Assembly (NCBI RefSeq): GCF_051020975.1
Contig: NC_135037.1
Span: 4,092,001 to 4,156,000 of the forward strand
Source of the DNA: Osmia lignaria lignaria
Taxonomy: Eukaryota > Arthropoda > Insecta > Hymenoptera > Megachilidae
Length of the DNA: 64,000 nt
Direction of reading: 5' to 3'
A program made the position numbers and the translations under genes. The notes under the pieces are model-generated. The model worked only from the letters and a program-made list of their open reading frames with translations. It had not been told where the DNA came from and did not search any database. Every line of letters begins with the position of its first letter. Position 1 is the first letter of the stretch. Shown here one piece after another: positions 12,151 through 26,012 of the stretch.

Positions 12151-15100
12151 GTTAATTTCCATTTTTATATACACTTTGTTCACATAAAGATTACTAACAT
12201 ATGTATTATTGTGGCGGCCAGCGAGGTTCTTGGCGGAGGAAAAGGCAAAAGGCCATAAGGACTTTTTGGACGTTCGAGCCGTTGGGTTAGAGGGTAATAA
12301 AACAATAATTCATACCGTTTTGGTAACTTGACGGCCACTCTACGAATGGTCAGGAAGTCCCTTTCTCCCTACGCTTGGAACACGTCGAATTTCCGTTTTG
12401 GAGAAAGCGTTTTCTGGGGCTTACAAAAACACTCTTGTCCGAACCGTCTTGGCATTTTCACGCAGTATCGGTTATTTTCATATCCAACTAATTTCCCTAA
12501 CATGATCTCCACATTATATTGGAATAAATCCAGATCTAATTTTTGAAACAGAATCTATTTATACAATAAATTTGCTTAGCTCCAAAACAAGTTTATTGAT
12601 TAATTTTATAATAAATTTCTCGTTGAACAGAAAAATGAACGTTAGCGTAAAACAAGAACCTCGAAGGTTGTTTGATCATTAATTGAAACAAGAGTTCTTC
12701 ACGCGTATTTACGAGTATGCGACGCGATATTTCTCACTGATAACGTAATCAGGAATTGAATCTGCTTGTTACAATGGTTCCTTCGGGAATGAACAATAGT
12801 TGAATGCGAATTTCAAAACATTTCTGTTCGTGATTGATGAGCGGAAACGAGAAAGCTTTTTGAAAGAGATACAGCTGTAGATACTTCAAAAACAATTCTC
12901 AGAAACGTATTTTTTGAACTGATAAAAATAATCTCACTTTTTCACCCCTCATTGCAAAATCTTTTTTTTCTTAATTTTGAAATGAAATAAAAAAATATTT
13001 TCCTTTAGGAAAATTGTATAATATTGAAAATTGTTAATATTATGCAAAACAAAATTTATATTTATTTATGATTGGTTAAAAAAATATAAAACATTTATAG
13101 AACATTTTAAAATTTAATTTTACGTAAAAAGATGGAATTTACCTATTCCGAAACGTAAAATGCATCAAGTTGCCGACGTTAGTCGATGTCGCAGCGTCTC
13201 CTTGACGAGCGAAAAATTCCGCGGTTGCATTGTTACCGAACCCTAAAAGCGAACACGAAGACACCGAGGCCAGCTTACCTCTCGAGCACGTACTCGCTCC
13301 AACCACTTTTCTTGGCCCCTCGAAATTAACGCCAACCACTCAGCCGTACCATTTAGTGTGTCGAGCTATGCCACACTCTTTCACCCCCTCGCTAGCACCC
13401 TCTTTTTCACCGATAAATATCATCTTTCCTCAGCATACTTCGTCTTTGTTCCTTTTTCATTTCTTTGACGGCTGAAAAAGCGCGTTTTCCATTCCCTTTC
13501 TTTCGATCAAGAGGGTGCAAACATTATCAACCCAATCTCAACACAATAATTACACTCCTTTTTGTCAATTATAATTATTATATATAAGGCCAGAACAAAA
13601 AATTATATTCTAACAGCATTCAATAAGGAAAATTTAAAAAAACAAATTCTAATTTCAAGAAAGTTTTTAGAGTACTTTTGAGGTTAGTTCGACGCCATAT
13701 TGGTTTCTACCCATAATTCCTCCAATGAGCAAAGTCGATACACGCGGACCAATCAGATTGTAGATAGAAGTCAACATGGCGTCAAACTAAATTCAAGAAT
13801 GTTGTTTTACTTATGCATAATTTTTGAGCAGATGGATTGCTAAAATTAAAACTTGTATTTTTGAATTATTCTTATTTAATACCACCAGAATAAATAAAAA
13901 TAGATAACTTTTACTTTTAGCAGTGGAATCTTTGGGAGTTTATTTTCTCCTCGAAGAAAGCATATAGACGAATATTTTAGCTTAGCACGTGTATAAAAGA
14001 AGCCTATTTTTGATAACCGTTCAAGATGACGAAGCATCGAGCTATGCAGAATTCCGAGAGATATTTTTGTACTGTTTTTATAGTAAAAAAAGAGATCGTG
14101 GAATGCGAAAAATTTGCTAATCTTACTTAAAAAGGGAAGTAAATATTAACGATGATATCATTGTTTTTCTTGGTTATTTTGTATCAGCTGTCCCTCAATG
14201 TGTTACTATTTTCTTACAAACAATTTACCGCTTTAATGCATCAATTATCCGAGAAAGAAAGAGTAAAATACACAGTCTGGTGTAATGATTGAATCGTTTC
14301 GATTACATGTCCGAGGAAAGTATATGTTTTACAAGCTGCATCCTGTTTCTTGCGAAGCAAATGAGCGGTGATGCTTCCATGTCTCTGTATTTCATATTCA
14401 TATAAGATAACGGTGTTAACACGCCGAGAAGCTAATATTGTTCGTTCGTGGACAAAAAGAGGACGTATGTAAGAGAGCGCGATGCTAAGAAATTACGCCA
14501 CAGTCAATACACGTGTTTACCGTTAACGTGATCCCGTATGACCCGAACTTTGCCTCTGCCAAAAGTGGGATTTGGTTCTTTAAGAATCGTGTCAGACTTT
14601 TTTCCCAATTCCTCTTAGTGCAATTTTCCAGGACCCGAGGGAACTTGTGAAAAATAAAAATTTTTTTTCCAACAGTGATAATAAGATAGCAAAGGGCTTC
14701 TCAAACTTTTCCACTTGGCGGCACCTTTTACCCGAGCAAATATATTCGCGACCCTCGGTATAAAGGTATATAAATCAGAAATACTAATTAAAACATTTGC
14801 TGATAGTAAATCATAAAGAAAATTGATGTGATAATTTTTGGTCTTTCTGTGCTCAGGATATTTACGCGTTTATTTGCATGCAATTAGACAGGCGTTCTTG
14901 TAACGTCGTTTTCCTTGAGAATCCCTGTTCGAGGTCGCATTTCACCGAGTAAAACATTAGGGATCGAAAGAAATAGCTGGTGAATATCGATTCGATGTTC
15001 ATTGATTCGTTGAACAGGTTTTCTCGGTATTGTTACGCTCGCTTGATTCGTGTCGCGTTACGCGAATGCTACTATTCGATGCGTACGATCACGTTCCAGG

Positions 15101-15345
15101 TATGGTGTACGATACACGTATGAAACTTAATTCGTATGTACCACGAGGTTGACATGGACATTGATATTTCTACGCTTATTGCAGTTAATTAGCTGTCATT
15201 CACTTTAGTCTTCAATTTTTTTTTTTGTAACAGTTTACTAGAATTTATGTTTTTATTAAGTATTTATGCAGTATTCAACAGCGATTTGATAATAACGTTT
15301 TATATTTCTGTTTGACGCAGATGACACTGACGTAGCTGATCGAGG

Positions 15346-15576
15346 ATGGCTTCTATCATGGGGTTACAACAGCCAGTTGCATCCCAGGATACCGTGGACT
15401 ACACCGGATATTTACAGTCGTCACAGTGCCATCAGTTACACGGAAGTCAGGCGAACGGGCAAATTCAGTCTGCTCAGAAATCACCTTCCAATGACCATAA
15501 TACCAGCTTCACCAGTACCAAAGGATTACTCAATGGACCTGGCCAGAACAACTGCTTCCTCAACAGCGCCGTTCAG
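15346..15576 (+). CDS. ec: USP53/54-family protease, first coding exon with Cys box (residues 1-77)
   Basis: The exon encodes 77 residues in phase 0. The N-terminal 58 residues are polar, Gln/Ser-rich and probably disordered. They lead into KGLLNGPGQNNCFLNSAVQ, the Cys box of peptidase C19, with Cys70 as the catalytic-position cysteine. The two-residue expansion before the cysteine (GPGQNN instead of LGNT) is a USP53/54-branch feature. The exon opens at an acceptor (15320), has ten bases between a tiny upstream ORF and the ATG, and the ATG has A at -3 and G at +4. The donor is CAG|GTAGGA at 15577. The next exon continues VLWHLD, so the join SAVQ|VLWHLD matches the family without a gap. Confidence 0.9.
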
Positions 15577-18313
15577 GTAGGACATTTCTCTTATGCATGA
15601 AAGACACGAAAATTTTCAGTAATCCAAACAATATCTTTTTTCGTTATTTAACGGTATTTACAATCAATTCTTTCACGGGAATTAATCTGAAAAATACTGA
15701 GATTAATGCATTAATTTTTAATTAAATATTAAAATTTTCCAAATTTTAAATATGATAAGGAAAGCAATTTCCAATTAAGAAAAGTGATTAATATCACTTC
15801 ACTTATATCAAGATAAGATAACTTATATTAAGATAAAATCATTTATATCATTATTCTCCCACGGGAAGCCTGATTTGATCACGAGTGTACCATTAACGAT
15901 TTAGATTATTTAGAAAGGGTTAAAGGTTTGATTGCTTCGAATTTTGAGATACGTAGTCGAAATTGGATATACTGATGTAGTTAGAACTTCAACGTCAACG
16001 AAACTCCGCTGTAACATTACTTCAAAGGGAATTTCCAATCAAGAACAAGCTGCAACAGAACTTTACACGATCGTCGGTTTTATTTAATTTACAAAAACAA
16101 ATTTAGACGGTGTTTGGTCCTATGTTTGTAACGAGAAGCTCGAACTCTTTATTAATGGAAATAATTCTCGGTGAAAAGGAGGCTTCCCACGGACCGTTAG
16201 AATTTATTATGTCGATCAGAAGTGTTTTTCCCAGCTTTTGTGCAGCACGTTGTCCGATATGTAGCGGTAATTGTAACATCCGCAGGAAACAATTACACTC
16301 GACCGGGCTCGATTAAAACAATCGATCAGAATCGCATGTAAAAGGTAGCCGATGCAAAGTCAAGCTTTTTTGTATTTTGTTTCGAGGAAATTGCGTAACG
16401 TTAATCCAACAAAAGGTGCATAAAAGTGCATTGATAATAATTAGGGAATCAAAGTTTCAATCCAAAAGATTGTCATATACTTACGTATTGCAAAAATAGA
16501 TATGAAATTTGGAAAATGAAAATGAAAGCGAATTTAAAATTAAGTTTACATTCTCTACAAATTAATTAAATTAAATTTATATATTTCTGATATTATTCGT
16601 TGCATGGCTGCAGTTGCACATTGCACCGATCAGCATACGCCTACCTGTATGCAACCAGGTAGTCGAGTATGCATTTCGAGATTTCCTCAGCGAAATATGT
16701 ACATACAGTATCGAGCAAAGTAGACTTCCCTAGAGAATATGGCGTTCTGGAAAAAATAGGAATTTTGAATATTATAATTTTGATGATATTAATATTAAAA
16801 GTATTATAATTTAGAAGAAAAATAATATAATTTTTAATTATTATATAACTAAAAAGTACCAATGAAAAAGTAAATATTAATTCAGATTTTCGCGCGTCAA
16901 CGTTCATACGTAAGTGGTGGGGGGTAACAGACCTATATATATGAGGCCTCCGCCTTTACATCGTCATTCTGCCTGCGGAAGCCGACCTGCTCGGTACTGT
17001 ATACATAAATTTTTATTCAATGCTTTACACTCAGATTTTCACTTTCATTTATACATTCGTTTTCTTTCATTTTCCATTCGAGTCATATAAAAGAATTTAG
17101 GAAACTAAATATTGTTTTATAATAATATTAACATATTATTAATATTATTAAAAAAAAATTCCTTTTTTCATTTGAGCAGTATATTTCTAGTACATTGAGA
17201 TAATAGGGAACTCCAAAAATTTTAATCTATAAAAAATCGATTAAAATCTATTAAAAATAATATTTTATTACCACAAATTAGCTCTAAAACAAACATCCAA
17301 TTAAACAAAGAATTATTTATCAGACACAATTGAAGCTGTTCTCAGAATTATTTTCGATTCAATAAACATACGATTTTACGTAATGTTTTGCTAATAATAA
17401 GCCTGCATAATCCTCGACAGCAGCGCGAATATCCTGCCTTTAAATCTTTTTAACGCGAATTTGTGATTTTTTCCTCTCAGGCAGTTTTACGACGATGCTC
17501 ATGACCCACGTCGGTAGTTTATGGCCACGAGTGGCCACCAAATCTTTAACGCCACTATCTTCGAGAGCCTTCGAGGCAAACGTAAATATTCATGCCTGCT
17601 AAGTGACAGGACACGTGGAGAATCTTCTTAAGTCTCCAATCTTGCCATCATCCTTTTTTCTCCGTGTTTCTCTTTTTTCGAAACTTGTATCTTGTTGCTG
17701 CCCAGGCCAGTCTAATAGCTAGTTTCAAAATGTACCTTGACCACGCCATTTCCTCGACCAAGTCGAACGAGAATCGAGGGTCTTGTTTCTTCCTCGTTCA
17801 AAGTGCCCGAAAGCTCTTAAGTTAGGATTGTTATCTTCGTTAAGAGCCACGACCTAGTGAACAAATTGACTCTAGAAGTTAATCGTTAGAAGCTTTAGAA
17901 ATTGTTGTGGGTGGTCGTTGCTTATCGAACGACGAATTTGGAAATATGGAAATTCCGATGGGATTTCATGACAGAAAAGTATAACCAAATACCGTTTGTG
18001 ATATATCAATTGAAAGCTTAAAGTTTAATAAAAATAACGGTATAAGGGTTTTATTAATATTTTTAATAGAGATTTGCTACTTCTTTACTGAAGTAAACAA
18101 AGCATTAAGTTCATATTCTATTTAAGGCCTCGCCATTTTGTATTAAGAATATTAATGAGAACTTAATGTAATTATTTTCTTTGAACTTTAAGCTTTAAAT
18201 TAATATACCATACGTACTAATTTGTGACATTTTTATGTCATGAAATTGTATCTGAATTTATGTGCCTCAAAATTGATCTTTGTTTATTGTAACTGGCAAG
18301 AGTTGTTATTATA

Positions 18314-18735
18314 CAAAAAGGGTATATCAGGGTTAAATGGACAACAGTACCACCGTTTAATAGCTTACCAAAAGAAACCATTGTGCACCAAGTTTCAACC
18401 CTGTATCTCAACTGGGAGGGTAGTTACAGGGTAAAATAGAAATAGCGATTTTTGCCATATTTTTCCTATTTAATGGCATGCAAAAAATTTGAAAAAATTC
18501 TACAGTGTTCTAGATATGTTTATTTATGATCATGAATTTTTTCAGATTTTTTGCATATCATTAAATGGGGAAAATATGGCAATTTCTATTTTACCCTCTA
18601 ACTACCCTCGCAGTTGAGATACAGGGTTGAAACTTGGTGTACAGTGGTTTCTTTTGATAACATATTAAATGCTGCATTGCAGGATATAATCGGCTCGTGG
18701 ATACTTTTGACCATTTTATCCTGTTATACCCTTTG
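18314..18735. mobile_element. Long foldback element (about 420 bp) with near-perfect long arms
   Basis: The left arm (18314 to about 18450) and right arm (about 18590-18735) are inverted copies. Positions 18366-18430 pair with about 18595-18660 with only a handful of mismatches (shared CACCAAGTTTCAACCCTGTA). The outer ends are CAAAAAGGGTATATCAGGG and, inverted, CAAAGGGTATAACAGGATAA. The central loop region (18450-18590) also pairs weakly (ATGGCATGCAAAAAATTTGA against its inverse). It contains no ORF, so it is a MITE or foldback element of recent origin. Confidence 0.75.
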
Positions 18736-21700
18736 TCTGCACTTCCAAAGAAACAAACAAACAAAGGCAGTTTCTAACAGTAGCTACACAGTGATAGTTT
18801 ACATTCCAATTACGCAGCAGCTCGTGCCAGTCACATTAGAATCGACGAAATGCTCATCGATCAGTTCGAACGAACGTTTGTGTTAACAAGAAAGAGATTA
18901 ATTTTCAAGGCGTAACCGATCACCGCCAGACAAATACGAATACGTTATGAAGAAAGAGCCGTTCTAATCTAATAAAACAATCGTGCCATTAGCTATCAAC
19001 GACGACTGTTCATTGTGGACGATGCAAGCGTACCAATATCTCGGCTTACGTGACACGAGCGTGATACAAACGCTTTTTTAAGCGTAAACCGTGCACGCAG
19101 TCAGGGTGTGGTAACTGCTTTGTCCCCGTGTCACGAATAAAAAGTGAACGTTAGCGTGTCGTTGCAACTTGAAACAATGGTCCTATTCAACCGTGGCTTT
19201 TCCCATTTCACGTTAAACAGCAGTGAGAGTAGCACCTCTGGCGGAGTAATAGCGAAACACGAAAAAGTAATTCACATTTTTCGTACACAATTCTGAGAGA
19301 ATTCCATAATGATTATGATATTTATATTCACGAGAAGTATACCTATCGACGTACAGAGCGGTTTTTGGGAAAAATGGTAAAAAAATATTTTCAATAAAAA
19401 TGTATCTTTTTGTGAAAATTTGATTGTATATATCCCTGGGTAATTGTAATTAACGATATTAATATTAAAAGTAATTTAAAAACCATAATAGTAACCATAA
19501 AAAATTTTAAAAATCAATCTAATTATTTTTTTAACAGACTTCTTAATTCGTGTTGGATTGATTTAATATAAAATTTTAGATTGCCTCTCTGGTCTCGTTT
19601 TAAAATTAATAGGTGTTTCCCAATTTTGTTCGGTAACCGACTTGTCGTTCGCGTCTTCCTTACATTATTAATACCTTCCAATTTTATTCACCAGTGAACG
19701 GTGAAATTGAACAATCGCGACCTGTATCTGCCGGGGCGGCGGCCGATAAATGGTAATTTTTATTGATGCGATTTAATCGGTCCATAAATTAGCAGCGTGG
19801 ATTAATGAAAGCCAGGAGCGTATAGCTTGAGGGTTCGTTCGTCGGGACTGTTTCATTAGTAGGATCGAACTAACGAACGTATTAATGATATCAAACTCGT
19901 TTTCGGCTTACCATAATGGCACCTCGGGACCAACGGATCCACGAAATATTTTCTTCGTCGGTGCTAATAAGTGTTTCTCGTTCTCGTTATCCCTCGAAAA
20001 AAAATTGTTAATTACAGCTTTGGTTATCATATATGGGACAGGAAGTTTATAAGGTTGAGAAATAAAAATTTTCCAGTCATATCAATAATTTATGGAATAT
20101 ATATTCATTTCTTTTTATTTATATAATTTCAGGTACATAATATTTTTATAAGACACTGAAAATATGAAATTAATTGGGAGTTGGTTTTTGTTAACTATTG
20201 ATATTGATTTATTTTTGAAACATTCTCTAACCACAGTTATTTATTATTAGTTTCTTCCAAATATGACCACGTTGTTTCCAGCAGATTGCAAATCACTGAA
20301 ACGTATTTGTTTTATTGATAAAGCAAACCGACCCAGTTTTTGGGTAATGGGAGATAGTTACGAAAGAGTAGTTAATTGCTTTTTAATTGTTTCCCTTAAA
20401 GTCCCATTTTTCTGCCTTTTTCGTTAATTAGAAACACTCTCTGTCCCTTGATTGGTCTACTATTGAGAAACAGTACTGTTAGCGAAGAATTCGAAAGTAA
20501 ACGAATTCATGCAAGTTAAAAAGTCTGGAAGTAATTGAAAGCTGTTCTTATTACGTCATAACCATTGTCAAAAGTGTTGCAATTAATTCTAGTTAAAATT
20601 TAAAGCAACACTAAAATTCATTTTAGTATTTCTTTTTAAATGAAATTATGTTCGAAAATTTGTGTGTATTATTTCGGGATCGAAATTGTTATTTAAGTTG
20701 CATTCCAATGTTTAATGAGGGCACATGTGCTCTTTCATGATTTATTGATCGATTGGCGTTGTCTGGATGGTTGGAAGTCAATGACACTTGAAACCAGAAC
20801 CATTCGAGCAATGATGTTACTCATCAATCTCGATAATTAAAGAGATTTTATTGAAAGAGAGCATGTTTGTCGTTCGTTTCATATGTACATTCACTTTGAC
20901 AAGCTAATTTAATCTATTAATTTACCGAGGTCAAAAATATATTATTTTAGAAATAATACTTTCTATTATAAACAAAAATAAATGTAAATAAATAGCTGTT
21001 TAGCAAGGATTGTTTGTCGAGGGTGTGTACCGAATAAATTAACAGAATATTAGATTAGAATTTTCAAACGTGTAATAATAGAATTCAAAATTGTAATGAT
21101 TAAAATTAAAAATTGCACCTTATACTCAGTTGAATGTAATGCAATTTATGCAGCTGATAAATGCAAGGAATAATCATAGAAGCCACGTGTTTCTTACAAG
21201 GCAAGGAAACTCTGTTTCACGAAACAAAGGGTGATCTAGCCGTCCATCTGGTGGCACGTGTTCGATATGCACCTGACCCGATCTTTCTTAGGGATTTAGC
21301 TGCGCGATTGGTGAAACATCGGTGTTGGATGGCAGCGCGTGTCGTACTCTACAAAACATCTGCCTCGTTAGATGCAGATGCACGTGCTCGATCTACAGTG
21401 AGATTCGAAGATGATCTGATGGCATTTTCGGATGGCCATTTGCCATCTGTGAGCCATTCTTACACCCACTAGTTCCATTGTTAACAAACGAGGTCAATTT
21501 AACATTCTTCTTCCATCATTGTGATATTTTCACTTTCATCTTATTAGAAAATGATCTCTGGTGGATTCAATCAATCCTAGTTTTCCAATTAAATATTTGT
21601 AATTGAATAGTTTTGAAAATTCTAATTAAACCATTTATAAGTCAAAGCGATTAATTCCACTTTTACAATTTTTTTAAAATTTCAGTACCAGTGATTATAT

Positions 21701-23174
21701 TTTTATATTTTATCAATTTTTATACCTTTTGATTTGTGGAGTTGATCGGTTTGACAAATGAGGGTTTTAACTGTCTTTGAGGAAGAACGAATGGAATAAA
21801 TCAAAGAGGGGTCGGAATTATCCGCCGTCTGAAGAAACGGTTTGCCTTCTGTGCAAGTGCTTCCGGTTCCTTACTTGCATCAACCAGACATCACCTGGCG
21901 ATGAGTCAGAAAAGTAATTCCCTTCCCAGACACCTGCTGGCCTGAGCCCGAATAGTATAGCAGGTTCCATCCGCCATTAACGATGCATGTATTTTTTTCC
22001 TTGGGGTCGTAAGCGAGTAACACACAGGTCGACAGAAACGTGTAGGTATAGTTTCTTGGTCTATTGTCCCCGAAACGAGGGCCGGATTCATGGGCCAGCG
22101 AGTCGCGACATCAACGGGACCTTTGAGACCTCGACATTCACTGATTCGTCCTCGTAAAAGGGCTTCTTGTACTTGCATGCAATGCTGAAGAGAGAGAAAT
22201 CATTGGGTTCTTTTTCTTCGTCTTTAGTTACAAAGTAGCAGTCACCCTTATTTCTTGGATTCAAATTATCTTTAGCTCAGGATCGGTGCCGGTTGAAGGG
22301 AGGTTCTGTTCTAAGTTTTACATTTACTATGACAAAAAAATTCGAAACTTTGAATTCCACTATAATTTTGCAAATTTTGGACTCAATTGCTTTTGCAAAA
22401 AAACATCCTCATATGATGGTGATTTGATGATTTTTTTATGATGATCATGGTTTAATTATTCTTTATAATGATTTAACGATTTTCCTTGATAATGATTGAA
22501 TGATTTTTTAACTTCTTAAATTATTAAATTATCAATTTTTCCTAGAACATTATTTATTTGTAGATCATTATATTTCCTTTACGATTAAATTTTTATGATT
22601 AAATTCAATTTCTTGAATCCATCTAGAACAGTGATAATCCGATTTTTTAAATTACCATTTAAAAGCCACATCCGTCATAAATCATCAATTTCATGCAAAT
22701 ATCGTAATCGTTCTATACGTGGAATAATAAATTGGAAACAGTATCAGTCGACCGTTCGAGCAGCAAGAAGGAAAAAGGAAGAATAGGTAGAGCAGAAGAA
22801 GAAGAGGCGGAAGAGCTGAAAGAGGAATAAGCGAGTGGTCGGAAGAGGTTAAAACGAAGCTAGAAGCAGAAGAATAAGACGAAGCCGCGTGTGGGAAAGC
22901 TCCGCGATGCGAGACTGAGAAACGCGTGCGTTCGATCGTGAATTTGCACGTGCGTACGTTTGTATCTGACTGTGTGTTCCTCTATGTCCTCGTACACCCA
23001 CGCGATTCGCATGAGTACCGAGCCACTTATTTTCGCTTCTTTTCTATTTGCGACAATGTGTCGCCAGCTTGATTAATCCTTGTGATCGAGTAACAGGATA
23101 CGAGAAACGCGTTTCAGGGAAAACAACAATGTCATGAATTATTTTTTAAATATATATATAATAATAATTTAAAG

Positions 23175-23302
23175 TTAAATTTTATATATTGGAAGAATAA
23201 TTTTGAAAAGAACAGTGTAAAATTTAGAAAATGAAAATAATATGGAATACAAAATTATATTAAAATTGTGGCTCTCTCCATGGTCCGTCGTTCAAGGGTT
23301 AA
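23175..23302 (+). mobile_element. TTAA-bounded MITE copy (family A)
   Basis: The right end reads CTCTCCATGGTCCGTCG, then TTCAAGGGTTAA. The interior (ATTGGAAGAATAA.., AACAGTGTAAAATTTAGAAAA) matches the copies at 49948-50127 and 59080-59110, and 32747-32952 in reverse. The left end is not sharply defined. Confidence 0.6.
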
Positions 23303-24810
23303 CATTTTATTTATTGGGAATTTAAACGTGCATATATTTAACAATACTAATACTTGAACATTTCATTTATTACCAAATACTAATTTATTTATAATTTTAT
23401 AGCTTTCCACTTTGTGCTTGTTGTGCAAATGTTAAACTTTCGAATCAGAGTAGTATTCTGATTTCTTTTTAAATATTTATTTTTTAATAAGGCACATCCA
23501 AAGTGCAATCAATTAAGTTTCCATTAATCTATCAATTTCACCCCTCGTTTCCTCTAAAAACAAGATAATTCAGTATCGATAAAACTCTTCTCTGCAAAAC
23601 CTCTCATGGGAAATTGAAAGTTCATGCTTGGAGCACCATTATTACCCATTCTTCCAACTTGGAGTATCGTTTCCTGGGTATCGAGTGGATTAGTTTCATT
23701 AGTACCCTCGACGATAGATTCTTGCAATTAGTTCTCCTATTGAATTTTCTAGGTCGTCAATTCACGGAACGATTGACGCGTTAATTCGTATGTCTCTGCA
23801 CGGAATCTGCCTTCCTATCTTCTTGCTTCAGCGAGTTTTCCTGCGCGGATCAGCCTGTGAAATCTAACGCTGTCGACGCTTCGACGACTCCTGGAACCTT
23901 TCCCGTGAGTCTTCGCACCCTGATCCGTCATCTTAGTGGACCAGAACCGTCTCACTGATCTCAGGTTCTGGGAACAGGGCTCGGTGATCCCACATCTTGA
24001 CACGGTATCGGGTAGTACTCGCGGTTCTATAAACTCGGTAAACGGGGGATATTAAAGACGTTCCAGATCGACGATACACCGTGTGCGTCTATGGTTCTCG
24101 TTTACACTAGAACTTCCCATAGTTAAATTAATAAGGAGATACGAGTGTCCAGATATACCTAGGAATTTTCAAATAATACAACTTTCAGTTTCATTTTCAT
24201 TCTTTAAATAAAATAAAGAAAATTGACAATTTAAAAAATTTCAAAATTTTATAATTTAAGATAATGTGCTATAAAACTCTTGTGTACTCGCGATCAAAGT
24301 AGGATCCCCTAGGGAAAGGAAGAGTGTGTACAACGAATCAATTGATCCGATCCCAAATTCTCATAAAGCGTCGAACGAACAAAGCAGCTCGTCGATCGTA
24401 CAAGACCTCATTATCGGGTGGCGCACGAAGGAAAAGGGTGTAGCGGAACGAATCGAAAGGTTAACGTGCTCAAAACCCGTTTCGTTCGGCCTAGTTTCAA
24501 ACGTATGTATGTATATACATATGTAACTAAAGTACACACGTTTCTTGTTTCCATTGTGCGACCGATCGTGTGTCGGTCTAACGAGAAATCACGGTGAAAC
24601 GTGTCGAGGTCAGATCGCACGTTTTCATCCATAGATACGTATTGCTACCGTAGATACAATAAACGTTCAATAATCACTCACATTTCGGGCTCCGGAGGCG
24701 GGTACTTCTATCGCAAGAGGTATCCTTCATACGTGCCTTCTTTACTGTTTCTTTGTTTCGCTGCTGCAGTTATACATTTATTGGCTGTTTATTTATTTAT
24801 ACATCGATCG

Positions 24811-25005
24811 GACAGGTTCGAGTCGGTTCGGGAAAAATCAGATGGAATCGGGTCGAGTTGGGAAAAGTTGAACGGAATCGGCTCGGGTCGGGAAGAATCG
24901 GATGGAATCGGGTCGGGCCGGGAAACGTCGGACGGGATCGGTTCGAGCGGGGAAAAGTCGGATGGAATCGGGTCAAGTCGAGCAAAATTGGGAGGTGTCG
25001 GGTGA
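24811..25005 (+). repeat. 30-bp minisatellite, about 6.5 copies
   Basis: Units of exactly 30 bp, of the form GATGGAATCGGGTCG followed by AGTTGGGAAAAGTCG, repeat from about 24811 to 25005 with 10-25% divergence. Because 30 is a multiple of three, several frames stay open across the array, giving (S)DGIGSxxEK-type and Pro-rich products on opposite strands. These look like by-products of the repeat, not genes. A related sequence lies in the receptor tail (4105-4175, minus strand). Confidence 0.8.
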
Positions 25006-25808
25006 ACTTCTGAAAGTATAGTATCTACCAGGTTTCGAAAGTAACCTACCACATAAATCTCATTGAAAGCCTGAAACTTTCTGATAATTGTTATTATCTT
25101 CATTATAAAGAAATTAAATATTGTAATACTGAGAAATTCTGTACAGAGATATTGTTCGAAGCGATTATTATACGTGCTCGATTCGTCATTTTGAAATGAT
25201 GGCGTGACTAATGACGTTATGGTGTAGGCGTAATCCCACGGTTACCATGATTAGTCGAAGCCATTAGCGGCTTCTAATCCCTTTGCTGAAACGTGCTCAG
25301 ATACGTATATGGTTGACCCTAGTCACGTTTTACGAGGATTGCATTGCAGTCTGGCGAAACTGGATCAGCCAGCTTTCGAGCAGAGCGTTAATCTTTAATA
25401 TCTTCGAGAAACTTGGTTCATTGCGTTTTTACTACTTTTAGTATAAGAGGTGTTAACTGGTTTTATAATATTCATATATATAGATAGGGATGTTTGATCC
25501 GATTTACTATCGTGGGAAACTTTGAAACTATGTTTTTAATTAGTTGTTGATTTAAAAGTGGTAAAGTACTGGTAGCAGTAAATCTGGTTTTTACATGTAT
25601 TCAAATTATAGATGGTAATATCAAGGATATAGTTCAGAAATTAACGTGGTAGGAGAAATAGGTACTGAACAATTTTAGTTATTTTATAAGACTTTAAAAA
25701 AAATATAATATTTATTATATTTAATAATATAACATTTTTATAATACTTTTGATCTTCTTTTATAATATTTTTAATGTTTATTTTTTCTCATTTTATAAAG
25801 ATAAGTAT

Positions 25809-26012
25809 ATTCGCGATCACATCAGGCTTCCTCAAGAGAAATGGTGATGTCCTGGCTTCCCGCCCTTCCCCATAGGCATCCCCGGGAAAAATGATAATGT
25901 TATATAAAAATTATATCGTTTATTTATATAGTCAAAATTCAGGTTTTGAGAATTCCTGCTTCCCCTGTATCGCTATTTTCCTTAGGAAAGTCTGATTTAA
26001 CGGCGTGTGTAC
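25809..26012. mobile_element. Short inverted-repeat element (family D)
   Basis: The left end TTCGCGATCACATCAGGCTT and the right end, read inverted as GTACACACGCCGTTAAATCA then GACTTTCCTAAGG, are related. Partial relatives occur at about 15860-15895 (GCCTGATTTGATCACGAG), 46760-46815 (AATCAAATCAGGTTTTCC) and 24285-24335 (GCGATCAAAGTAGGATCCCC). It is probably another MITE. Superfamily undetermined. Confidence 0.4.

Larger units (their letters stand above)
7495..15320 (+). other. Candidate 5' intron of the protease gene
   Basis: This AT-rich intron holds the tRNA-Glu gene (12065-12136), repeat copies at about 10007-10215 and 10230-10400, and a degenerate tandem array at 11057-11171. CpG-rich patches at about 7800-8200, 9590-9930, 10560-10860 and 13140-13500 lack supportable ORFs and may be regulatory. 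The right end TTTGACGCAG at 15311-15320 is a normal acceptor. The left boundary depends on the candidate leader exon. Confidence 0.4.

Noticed and set aside
21161..21472. Plus-strand 103-residue frame preceded by an acceptor-like TTATGCAG
   Set aside because: No recognisable domain and no donor at a sensible place. The body looks like ordinary CpG-rich intron.
24601..25103. Open frames of 86-134 residues on both strands with DGIGS or PIPSD repeats
   Set aside because: They are produced by the 30-bp minisatellite, whose period is divisible by three. No start context or splice sites fit.
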